7,638 nucleotides of DNA from Sulfurimonadaceae bacterium (GTDB lineage: Bacteria > Campylobacterota > Campylobacteria > Campylobacterales > Sulfurimonadaceae): positions 1-7,638 of the forward strand of contig JAUWRZ010000091.1 of NCBI GenBank assembly GCA_030610325.1. Reading direction: 5' to 3'. Made by a program: the position numbers and the translations under genes. Numbering within the stretch: the stretch's first letter is position 1; the number at the start of each line of letters is the position of its first letter. Shown here one piece after another: positions 1 through 5,536 of the stretch. Below the pieces are notes generated by a model. The model saw only the letters and a list, made by a program, of their open reading frames with translations. It was not told the origin of the DNA and made no database searches.

Positions 1-350
1 AAAAGTGCATCATCGATCTTCTCTTCTGAAAGGATAGCGGCAACCTCCAGGTTCTCATACGCCGTAAGTCCTTTAAAGAGATAATGTGACTGAAAGATCA
101 GCCCAAGAACATGTTTGCGTAACCTGACAAGATGCCTCTCCTTCAAAGTCGAGACCTCTTTACCTAAAAGGACCACTCTCCCCTCATCCGGGGAAAGTAG
201 TGTCGATAAGATATGTAAGAGTGTCGATTTTCCGCTTCCACTGACACCGATGATAGCCATCGACTCACCAGCTTCAAGACTAAGAGTAACGTCTTGAAAA
301 AGTGGATAATCAAAAGAGTGTGCGAGTGTGTCTGCTTGTAAAATAGTCAT
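1..350 (-). CDS. ABC transporter ATP-binding protein, N-terminal part (3' end outside window)
   Basis: This is the ATP-hydrolysing subunit of an ABC transporter; 116 residues are visible and the gene continues past the left edge. The Walker A loop GVSGSGKST is at residues 35-43 and the Q-loop (LGLIFQSHYLF, Gln87) at about 82-92. The FQSHYLF wording and the stretch LSPDEGRVVLLGKEV resemble the LolD/MacB-type (lipoprotein release or efflux) ATPases, but the signature LSGGQ and Walker B motifs lie outside the window, so the substrate cannot be assigned. The ATG at 350-348 is the first start in frame. No convincing Shine-Dalgarno precedes it, although a TATAAT lies about 5 bases upstream, so a leaderless mRNA is possible. 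It follows rpsB-tsf in the same orientation. From memory, Campylobacter jejuni has a similar ABC ATPase gene next to tsf, so the arrangement may be conserved. Confidence 0.9.
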   Translation of the reverse strand, partial: MTILQADTLAHSFDYPLFQDVTLSLEAGESMAIIGVSGSGKSTLLHILSTLLSPDEGRVVLLGKEVSTLKERHLVRLRKHVLGLIFQSHYLFKGLTAYENLEVAAILSEEKIDDAL

Positions 351-563
351 AAGGGATTATAAAGGAAATGGCTTAAAAAGAGGGGATTGTAACGCTTTGA
401 TATGATTTTGATTTTAATTTCTAGTAGGTCAATATAACTTGATAAATGTTTGAGACGAGCAGCCCTAAAGCACAAAAAGTGCGGGGGCCTGCTGCCGAAG
501 CAGACTAAGCGTCAGCGTAGTCAAGCGGACGCGTTCGTTTGACGTCTCAAATAGATAACAGCC
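351..563. other. Non-coding gap between tsf and the ABC ATPase gene
   Basis: No protein gene is visible here. Positions 351-448 are AT-rich. On the minus strand they contain a TTGACC at about 432-427 without a well-spaced partner, and a TATAAT about 5 bases before the ABC start codon, so an independent promoter for the ABC gene is possible but not demonstrated. Positions 449-551 are sharply more GC-rich and carry the structured element described separately. No GC stem followed by a T-run marks an ordinary terminator for tsf. Confidence 0.6.
449..551. repeat. GC-rich inverted-repeat element predicted to fold as a four-way junction
   Basis: A perfect 9-bp terminal inverted repeat (TTTGAGACG at 449-457, CGTCTCAAA at 543-551) closes a 103-base segment with three internal hairpins. 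H1 is 458-493: AGCAG and CCC pair with GGG and CTGCT, capped by GCAC-AAAAA-GTGC at 470-482. H2 is 503-522: GACTA with TAGTC, inner GC/GC, loop GTCA. H3 is 522-541: CAAGCGGA with TTCGTTTG around a CGCG loop, including two G-U pairs, and it competes with H2 for base 522. The pentamer GATAA lies just outside both ends (441-445 and 554-558), which may be chance. There is no coding potential. It could be a dispersed intergenic repeat (REP- or MITE-like), a structured RNA, or a complex terminator; the sequence alone does not decide, and the family is not recognised. Confidence 0.65.
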
Positions 564-1628
564 TTAACCCATCTGTGCTGCGACTTCTGCAGCAAAGTCT
601 TCTTCTTTTTTCTCGATACCTTCACCCAGTTCGTAGATGATGTATTCGGCGATCTCAGCTGTACCACCATGGGCTTTAGCTTCTTTTGTCAGTGCCTGAG
701 CGACTGTCATTGAGTCATCGAGTACATAGACCTGGTCAAGAAGTGCCAGCTCTTTATCAAGAGTCGTGTTATCTGCTACAAAACGCTCGATCTTACCAGG
801 GATGATCTTGTCCCAGATCTTCTCAGGTTTCTTACTAGCTTTGAGCTCCTCTTTGATAGCATCTTCAGCTTCAGTCATGACTGCATCTGTAAGCTGCGAC
901 ATACTGATATAGAGAGGGACGTTCTTAAGTGGCTTGCCAAGACGGCCAAGCTCTTCGTTCTCTTTCTTGATCGCTTCGATACGACCGATAGTCTCTTCTT
1001 GGACATAAGCCGCATCAAACTCTGTATTGCTGAGTACTTTCGGCTTCATCGCTGCAGCATGCATAGAGATGTTCTTCAAGATCGGTGCGATCGCTTCAGC
1101 AGTCTTCGCACTGTCACATGACGCGGCGATAAGGACACCGACACGTCCGTTAGAGTGGACATAACCATTGACTGCACCATGCTCACCAGCGTTAAGCGTC
1201 ACAAAGCGACGTACTTCGACTTTTTCACCTATGCGAGCGACTTCTTGAGTAAAGTACTCTGAGAACTTACCAGTCTCGTAACCTGTCTCATGTAGCTCAT
1301 CGACTGTAGATACACCAGTAGTGAAGACCTGTGCGACTGTGTTGCCTACAAGCGCTTTAAAACCATCGTTCTTCGCTACGAAGTCTGTCTCGGCATTGAT
1401 CTCTGCCAGTGTAGCTGAAGCAAAAGTCTCAGAGACTTTGACACCCAGGCTACCTTCTGCCGCTACACGACTGGATTTCTTCGCCGCTTTGGAGACACCA
1501 CGGTCACGCAACCACTCTGTTGCTTTATCAAAGTCGCCTTCACACTCAGTAAGAGCTTTCTTACAATCCATCATCGGTGCATCAGTCGCCTGACGCAGTT
1601 GTTTGACCATCGCTGCTGTTACTGCCAT
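564..1628 (-). CDS. tsf: Elongation factor Ts
   Basis: EF-Ts is the cytoplasmic nucleotide exchange factor that releases GDP from EF-Tu during translation. The N-terminal UBA-like module carries the family signature at residues 9-26 ([18 protein letters not shown]), and the core carries [12 protein letters not shown] at 76-87, whose TDFV contacts EF-Tu. A Lys/Glu-rich region follows ([19 protein letters not shown]), and the C-terminus has the family ending [13 protein letters not shown]. The protein is 354 residues against about 283 in E. coli; the longer form is usual in Campylobacterota. The chosen ATG is at 1628-1626: AAGGA at 1642-1638 lies 9 bases upstream and it gives the standard start [16 protein letters not shown] two codons earlier overlaps the rpsB stop and is less likely. 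Only 2 bases separate the rpsB stop from this start, which fits co-transcription and translational coupling. Confidence 0.97.
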   Translation of the reverse strand: MAVTAAMVKQLRQATDAPMMDCKKALTECEGDFDKATEWLRDRGVSKAAKKSSRVAAEGSLGVKVSETFASATLAEINAETDFVAKNDGFKALVGNTVAQVFTTGVSTVDELHETGYETGKFSEYFTQEVARIGEKVEVRRFVTLNAGEHGAVNGYVHSNGRVGVLIAASCDSAKTAEAIAPILKNISMHAAAMKPKVLSNTEFDAAYVQEETIGRIEAIKKENEELGRLGKPLKNVPLYISMSQLTDAVMTEAEDAIKEELKASKKPEKIWDKIIPGKIERFVADNTTLDKELALLDQVYVLDDSMTVAQALTKEAKAHGGTAEIAEYIIYELGEGIEKKEEDFAAEVAAQMG

Positions 1629-1630
1629 GA

Positions 1631-2410
1631 TCACGCTTCCTTCACTGCTTCTGCCGGAGCTTCTGCTGGAGCTTCTGCTGTCTTTTCTGCCGCTGCTGCT
1701 TCTGCTTCTGCGACCTCTTCTTCTGCTTCGACGTTCAGTGCTTTACCTTCATTGATAGCAGCTGCCATCTCACGACAGAAGAGCTGGATAGCACGTATTG
1801 CATCATCATTACCCGGGATAGGGAAATCGATAAGGTCTGGATCACAGTTCGTATCCAATGGCGCGATAACAGGGATGTTAAGGTTACGCGCTTCCTGGAT
1901 AGCGATGTGCTCTTTTACAGCATCGACTACGAATAGCATGTCTGGAAGTCTCTTCATGTTACGAATACCGCCAAGGTATGCCTGAAGTTTTGCTTTCTGA
2001 CGAGTCAGCATCAAGGCTTCTTTTTTCGTAAGCATCTCAAGCTGACCGTTCTCTTGCATCTCTTCGATGATGTCAAGTTTACGGATAGATTTCTGGATAG
2101 TCGGGAAGTTTGTCAACATACCACCCAACCAGCGATTGTCTACATATGGCATGCCACAACGCTCAGCAGACTCTCTTACAGAGTTACGTGCCTGCTTCTT
2201 TGTACCGACGAAAAGGATCACTTTACCTTCTGCTGCAGCATCGACTACGACTTGGTAAGTGTTACGGAAATAACGTAATGTCTTCTGAAGGTCGATAATA
2301 TAGATGTTTTTACGAACACCGAAAATATATTTTTTCATCTTTGGATTCCAGCGACGTGTCTGGTGACCGAAGTGTACACCACATTCGAGTAAGTCTTTCA
2401 TTGTTACCAT
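1631..2410 (-). CDS. rpsB: 30S ribosomal protein S2
   Basis: S2 sits on the back of the 30S subunit and is needed for S1 binding and translation initiation. The 259-residue product shows the N-terminal S2 signature [17 protein letters not shown] (9-25), FVGTKKQA (67-74), [10 protein letters not shown] (93-102), and the second signature from [19 protein letters not shown] (156-174) to [20 protein letters not shown] (183-202). The globular protein ends near residue 224. The last 36 residues are an Ala/Glu-rich low-complexity tail ([11 protein letters not shown]) coded by 12-base repeats. The first ATG (2410-2408) is chosen because AAGGA at 2422-2418 lies 7 bases upstream and [17 protein letters not shown] is the usual start in the phylum; a second ATG follows three codons later. 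It is first in the rpsB-tsf operon, preceded by a structured leader. Confidence 0.98.
   Translation of the reverse strand: MVTMKDLLECGVHFGHQTRRWNPKMKKYIFGVRKNIYIIDLQKTLRYFRNTYQVVVDAAAEGKVILFVGTKKQARNSVRESAERCGMPYVDNRWLGGMLTNFPTIQKSIRKLDIIEEMQENGQLEMLTKKEALMLTRQKAKLQAYLGGIRNMKRLPDMLFVVDAVKEHIAIQEARNLNIPVIAPLDTNCDPDLIDFPIPGNDDAIRAIQLFCREMAAAINEGKALNVEAEEEVAEAEAAAAEKTAEAPAEAPAEAVKEA
1647..1682 (-). repeat. Three 12-bp tandem repeats in the 3' end of rpsB
   Basis: On the plus strand the unit GCTTCTGCYGGA recurs at 1647-1658, 1659-1670 and, with two changes at its end, 1671-1682. It codes in frame for the AEAP repeat of the S2 C-terminal tail. The unit length is a multiple of three, so copy-number changes would lengthen or shorten the tail without a frameshift. 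Neighbouring bases to about 1740 are also rich in TTCTGC triplets (Ala/Glu codons on the coding strand). Confidence 0.75.
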
Positions 2411-2561
2411 GGATAAGTCCTTGTTAGGTAGAGCTTTGCGCCCTAGATTTTACCGGTTTGCTTCAGTGTCGCCGACAACGCTTTCTATTATTTCAGAAAG
2501 ATCGCACCGATCTTTGGCATGACACTTGTTTTGTTTTTCTTCTGTTATATAGAGAGAAAAT
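2411..2561 (-). promoter_or_regulatory. Structured 5' leader of rpsB-tsf mRNA (candidate S2 autoregulatory element)
   Basis: In the minus-strand RNA, AGUGUC (2526-2521) pairs with GACACU (2470-2465). After a 2-nt AU bulge, GCC (2518-2516) pairs with GGC (2473-2471). Directly stacked inside is a perfect 8-bp hairpin, AAAGAUCG-GUG-CGAUCUUU (2515-2497). Closer to the gene, UAGGGC-GCAAA-GCUCUA (2445-2429) forms a 6-bp hairpin with one G-U pair. It is 6 bases before the AAGGA ribosome binding site at 2422-2418. That G-U pair would be an A-C mismatch on the other strand, in favour of minus-strand RNA. Feedback control of rpsB-tsf by S2 through a leader structure is established in gammaproteobacteria. 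That this leader does the same is inference; I do not recognise its sequence as a known family. Confidence 0.55.
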
Positions 2562-2567
2562 CGCGGA

Positions 2568-2573
2568 ATTATA
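2568..2573 (-). promoter_or_regulatory. Probable -10 box of the rpsB promoter
   Basis: TATAAT on the minus strand, a perfect match to the sigma-70 -10 consensus, about 158 bases upstream of the rpsB start. It would put the transcript start near 2561 and include the whole structured leader. No TTGACA-like -35 box lies at 17-18 bases (the sequence there is GCAAGG). Campylobacterota promoters often lack a recognisable -35. A second TATAAT on the same strand at 2672-2667 could be an additional upstream promoter. Confidence 0.5.
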
Positions 2574-2716
2574 CTAAAGAAACACTTAGCCCTTGCTTTT
2601 TATCTCTAGAGCTAACGGCAGTGATAATGAACCTCGACAGGAAGGAGCCTAATAAATAAAATTAACATTATAAAACATCATATGTTCTTATATATTTATT
2701 TTAAAATACTTATTTC

Positions 2717-2737
2717 GCATATTGGACCAATTTATGC
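2717..2737. repeat. Imperfect inverted repeat, possible operator
   Basis: GCATA-TTGG and CCAA-TT-TATGC flank a single central A, with a 2-base insertion in the right arm. It sits about 170 bases upstream of the lipoprotein start in AT-rich DNA. It has the size of a dimeric repressor or activator site, but no such regulator is encoded in this window. Confidence 0.35.
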
Positions 2738-2819
2738 TAAATAACAGAAATTAAATCTTAACATACACGATTAACGTTATTTACCGTTTTAGTTATGTTG
2801 GGTAATGGGGTATCTGCTT

Positions 2820-2839
2820 ATATGTCCATTTTGGCATAT
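2820..2839. repeat. Inverted repeat upstream of the lipoprotein gene
   Basis: ATATG-T-CC, a 5-base ATTTT loop, then GG-CATAT: 7 paired bases with one bulged T. It lies 67 bases before the lipoprotein ATG, where it could be an operator or a hairpin in the 5' untranslated RNA. Its outer half (ATATG/CATAT) is AT-rich and could occur by chance. Confidence 0.35.
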
Positions 2840-2906
2840 AGACGCTCTATTCTCTTCTGATCCGATTAGAAAGATTTAAGAAAAGATCATAGACAAGGAC
2901 TGTTTC

Positions 2907-4814
2907 ATGTATTACCGACCTTCAAATATTTTTAGTGCTTTATTGCTGAGTATACTTTTGGCTTTTACCGGTTGTGGAGGCGGCGGTGGAGGCAATACGA
3001 CGACACCACCAGTAACTGATGATGCCCCAGAATCCTCTACTGAACCAGTCGTGACTGAGATAAGTCTCACTGCCGATGCCGGAAGGGAGCAGAACGTCCT
3101 GACGACCTCTGCTGTCACCCTTGATGGCAGTGAGAGTGAGAACACAGGCAGTACAGATAAGTTGACCTACTCATGGGATTTTGTCTCAAAGCCAACAGGA
3201 AGCAACGCTATCTTATCTGACGATGCCACCGTCAACCCACAGTTCACAGCAGACCGTAATGGTCTCTACGAACTCCAGCTGACTGTCAACTCTGGACCCA
3301 ACAGTGATATCGATACCGTGCTCATCACAGCATCGACTGAGAATCTGGCCCCTACTACAGATGCAGGAGCCGATCAAAATGTAAAGACAGGTACCAAAGT
3401 CACCCTGGATGGATCAAAAAGTGATGATGCCAATGGTGACAACCTTACCTACCGCTGGAGTTTTGTATCGAAAGCGGCTGGCAGCAGTGCATCACTCTCC
3501 GGTACGACTACTGCCCAACCGACATTTACCGCTGATCGCGATGGTATCTACCAGCTACGACTGCTAGTAAGTGACGGCACCCTTGAGAGCAGTCCTGACA
3601 TGGTAAGTATCACTGCGAGTACCGCCAACTCAGCACCTGTCGCCAATGCCGGAACGGACCAGAACAAAAACACAGGAGCAAGGATCACACTTGATGGCAG
3701 TGCCAGTTCTGATGCCAACAGTGACGATCTCACCTACCGTTGGAGTTTTATCTCAATAGCAGCGAACAGCAGTGCCAGACTCTCAAATCCGACTGCAGTA
3801 AAACCGACGTTTACTGCTGACCGTGATGGTACATATATACTTCAACTACTAGTCGATGATGGCACCGTTGAGAGTAGTGCCGACAGGGTAAGTATCATTG
3901 CATCCACAGCCAACTCGGCACCAAAAGCCTACGCTGGAGACAACCAAAACGTAAACACAGGTACGAATGTCACTTTAGATGGTAGTAAAAGTTCTGATGC
4001 AAACAGTGATGACTTGACCTATAAATGGACAGTCGTATCTAGTCCGGACAATATCGATGTCTCACTTTCGAGTACTACTACAGCCAAACCTACTTTCTCT
4101 GCAGATCGTGACGGCACCTATATCTTTAGCCTGATAGTCAATGATGGGGCAGTCAACAGTACTTCTGACAGAGTCACTATCACGGCGTCGACAGCCAATT
4201 CGGCACCGGTCGTACATGACATCAGCTATCAAGGTACCCAGTCTTCAGAGCACTACCCTGGGGAGGATATCTATCTTGTCGCTAACGCTTCCGATGCCAA
4301 TAGTGACGCCTTGGATTACATATGGACATTTCAGAGACCAAAAGAGAGTACCGCCAGGATACTTGACAGTCAGGGACATACTGAGATAGTGCAGTTTACT
4401 CCTGATGTCCCTGGTGAATATACCATCAAGGTAACAGCCGATGATGGTTCTACTACCAGTAATACCAAAAGTATAGTCGTTCAGATAGAGAGCTACCAGA
4501 ATCAGACTCCAATAGCCGATCCCGGACCGGATGTTGTCGTAGAGTCAAGTGACTCGGCCCGTTTTGATGGTTCGGGCAGCTATGATGCCGAAGGCGATGA
4601 TCTGACTTACCGATGGAGAGTCGTCTCTGTACCCGCAGGTGCAAGTAGTACGTTCTGGGCAGAGCCTGAACCTTACATAGCGACTATGGACATCCGTGAA
4701 GCTGGTGACTATGTCATGGAGTTGATCGTCAATGACGGCACCTCTGACAGTGAACCTGTAAGAGCGACCTATACACTATTGACAAGTGGTGTGTTAAGCA
4801 TGCCTTTACGATAG
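2907..4814 (+). CDS. Surface lipoprotein with about six tandem PKD-like domains
   Basis: A 635-residue predicted lipoprotein. The N-terminus is a lipoprotein signal (hydrophobic 9-20, lipobox LAFTGC with acylated Cys23), then six glycines and a Thr/Pro/Asp-rich tether (29-50). The rest is Ig-like beta-sandwich repeats: about 52-148, 149-243, 244-338, 339-433, a divergent copy 434-532 and 533-626. Each good copy reads AGxxQNxxTG, then VTLDGSxS, LTYRWSFVS, PTFTADRDGxY, DGT. The segment ITASTANSAP and its variants begin at 140, 235, 330 and 425, an exact 95-residue period. Canonical PKD FGDG is replaced by YRWSF, as in KIAA0319-like PKD domains. No catalytic domain or sorting tail is seen, so adhesion or a stalk role is inference. 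AAGGA 7 bases before the ATG supports this start. It appears to stand alone, divergent from rpsB and convergent with bcp. Confidence 0.88.
   Translation: MYYRPSNIFSALLLSILLAFTGCGGGGGGNTTTPPVTDDAPESSTEPVVTEISLTADAGREQNVLTTSAVTLDGSESENTGSTDKLTYSWDFVSKPTGSNAILSDDATVNPQFTADRNGLYELQLTVNSGPNSDIDTVLITASTENLAPTTDAGADQNVKTGTKVTLDGSKSDDANGDNLTYRWSFVSKAAGSSASLSGTTTAQPTFTADRDGIYQLRLLVSDGTLESSPDMVSITASTANSAPVANAGTDQNKNTGARITLDGSASSDANSDDLTYRWSFISIAANSSARLSNPTAVKPTFTADRDGTYILQLLVDDGTVESSADRVSIIASTANSAPKAYAGDNQNVNTGTNVTLDGSKSSDANSDDLTYKWTVVSSPDNIDVSLSSTTTAKPTFSADRDGTYIFSLIVNDGAVNSTSDRVTITASTANSAPVVHDISYQGTQSSEHYPGEDIYLVANASDANSDALDYIWTFQRPKESTARILDSQGHTEIVQFTPDVPGEYTIKVTADDGSTTSNTKSIVVQIESYQNQTPIADPGPDVVVESSDSARFDGSGSYDAEGDDLTYRWRVVSVPAGASSTFWAEPEPYIATMDIREAGDYVMELIVNDGTSDSEPVRATYTLLTSGVLSMPLR
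3351..4205 (+). repeat. Three 285-bp tandem coding repeats (PKD copies 2-4)
   Basis: Copies begin near 3351, 3636 and 3921 and each codes for 95 residues. They share stretches such as the codons for DANSDDLTY and ITASTANSAP, but differ at many third positions, so the duplication is not very recent or has been under protein-level selection. Copy 1 (from about 3060) is more diverged and the two copies after 4206 more diverged still. Confidence 0.75.
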
Positions 4815-4830
4815 GCCAATATCTTCATCT

Positions 4831-4852
4831 CCAGGGCTTAAAAAGCTCCTGG
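4831..4852. terminator. Hairpin between convergent lipoprotein and bcp genes
   Basis: CCAGG-GCTT (4831-4839), a 3-base A loop, then AAGC-T-CCTGG (4843-4852): 9 pairs with one bulged T. It begins 17 bases after the lipoprotein stop codon and ends 17 bases before the bcp stop. The T-rich tail is poor on the plus strand (TCTGCCTATCTTT) and absent on the minus strand, so if it terminates transcription it is better placed for the lipoprotein gene. Confidence 0.5.
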
Positions 4853-4868
4853 TCTGCCTATCTTTCGA

Positions 4869-5372
4869 TCAAGCTTGAAGCTCCAGAAGCTTCTTCTTCA
4901 CCTCATCCACATGCACGATCTCATACGCTTCACCGTTCTTCTTACGTTTCTGACGTACTCTGACGTTTTCCCAGACGGCTACGATCTCACCTTCAGGACT
5001 GATGATACAGGTCGATCGTACGATTCCCATATATTCGCGTCCATAGTTCTTCTTTAGTTTCCAGACATCATAGGCCTGCATCATCTCTGTACTCTCATCA
5101 CTTAAAAGCGTAATACCAAGATCTTTTTTTTCGATGAAGTTACGGTGCTTTTTCGGGCTGTCTGCACTGACACCCAGGATGACTCCGTTCAGACCGGCGA
5201 AATCCGGTGTCGCTTCAGTAAAGTCACATGCCTCTGTCGTACACCCCGGGGTATTGTCTTTAGGATAGAAATAGAGGACTATCCACTTTCCTTTGAGGTC
5301 TCGCAGACAGATCTCGACATCGTCCTGATTTGGCAGACAAAAATCCGGTGCTTTGTTTCCTTCTTCGATCAT
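4869..5372 (-). CDS. bcp: Thiol peroxidase of the BCP/PrxQ family
   Basis: A cytoplasmic peroxiredoxin that reduces hydrogen peroxide and organic hydroperoxides, usually recycled by thioredoxin. The 167-residue protein has the active-site motif YFYPKDNTPGCTTEACDF: Thr41, peroxidatic Cys44 and resolving Cys49 five residues on, the classic BCP spacing. The catalytic arginine is probably Arg119 in GIVRSTCII. Length fits the family (about 150-160) apart from a basic insertion near 138-147 (RVRQKRKKNG). The ATG at 5372-5370 is chosen because AGGAG (5384-5380) lies 7 bases upstream and the protein then begins MIEEGNKAPDFCLPNQD, as homologues do; the frame stays open 29 codons further upstream, but that part is not peroxiredoxin-like. 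It is divergent from the kinase gene and has no operon partner here. Confidence 0.95.
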   Translation of the reverse strand: MIEEGNKAPDFCLPNQDDVEICLRDLKGKWIVLYFYPKDNTPGCTTEACDFTEATPDFAGLNGVILGVSADSPKKHRNFIEKKDLGITLLSDESTEMMQAYDVWKLKKNYGREYMGIVRSTCIISPEGEIVAVWENVRVRQKRKKNGEAYEIVHVDEVKKKLLELQA

Positions 5373-5480
5373 TATGTTTCTCCTATGATTATGATATGGG
5401 AGTCTATCCAAAATCAGATTAGACCTCTTTATCTGGCTTTGGACCCACTTGACCTTCACACTCTCACCCTCTTTTGATGC

Positions 5481-5486
5481 TATAAT
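5481..5486 (+). promoter_or_regulatory. Probable -10 box for the histidine kinase gene
   Basis: TATAAT, a perfect -10 match, 50 bases before the chosen kinase ATG; transcription would begin near 5493. No -35 box is found at 16-18 bases. A TTGACC lies further up at 5449-5454, but the 26-base gap is too long for a standard promoter. The region 5373-5480 upstream of bcp on the other strand shows no convincing promoter. Confidence 0.45.
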
Positions 5487-5536
5487 ATAACTATCCTACA
5501 GACACTGTGAACACATCCAGTCATAATGAGCTTTTT

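Larger units (their letters stand above)
2574..2906. other. AT-rich divergent intergenic region between rpsB and the PKD lipoprotein gene
   Basis: No protein or RNA gene is evident. The stretch from about 2650 to 2800 is very AT-rich. Visible elements are a palindrome CTCTAGAG (2604-2611), a short inverted repeat AACAT/ATGTT (2674-2678, 2682-2686), an imperfect inverted repeat at 2717-2737, the palindrome TAACGTTA (2772-2779) and an imperfect inverted repeat at 2820-2839. A weak plus-strand promoter is possible: TTAACG at 2771-2776, then 17 bases, then TATGTT at 2794-2799, each hexamer 4 of 6 to consensus. The ribosome binding site AAGGA (2895-2899) ends 7 bases before the lipoprotein ATG. 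Confidence 0.5.

Noticed and set aside
449..551. Integron attC site
   Set aside because: The ends are inverted repeats, but they do not match the GTTRRRY / RYYYAAC core sites, and no integrase or cassette genes are present.
449..551. tRNA or tmRNA gene
   Set aside because: The layout is cloverleaf-like, but there is no T-loop (GGTTCGAATCC-like), no anticodon arm of proper size and no CCA end.
449..551. Simple rho-independent terminator of tsf
   Set aside because: No run of T follows any of the stems on the minus strand.
1629..1634. GTG start of tsf at 1634
   Set aside because: It overlaps the rpsB stop; the ATG at 1628 has a well-placed AAGGA and gives the usual EF-Ts N-terminus.
2627..2659. 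Ten-codon open frame ATGAACCTC...
   Set aside because: No ribosome binding site and no resemblance to a leader peptide; likely chance.
2833..2846. Sigma-54 promoter at TGGCATATAGACGCT
   Set aside because: It has GG but lacks the required GC at the right spacing (GG-N10-CT) and no TTGC block.
2907..3145. Opposite-strand open frames over the lipoprotein, tsf and rpsB genes
   Set aside because: They lie within well-supported genes, have low-complexity or antisense-like composition and no ribosome binding sites.
5373..5459. 29-residue N-terminal extension of the peroxiredoxin
   Set aside because: The added residues are not peroxiredoxin-like and a strong AGGAG lies between them and the ATG at 5372.
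5507..5536. GTG start of the histidine kinase
   Set aside because: No ribosome binding site and only about 14 bases after the predicted transcript start; kept only as an alternative.
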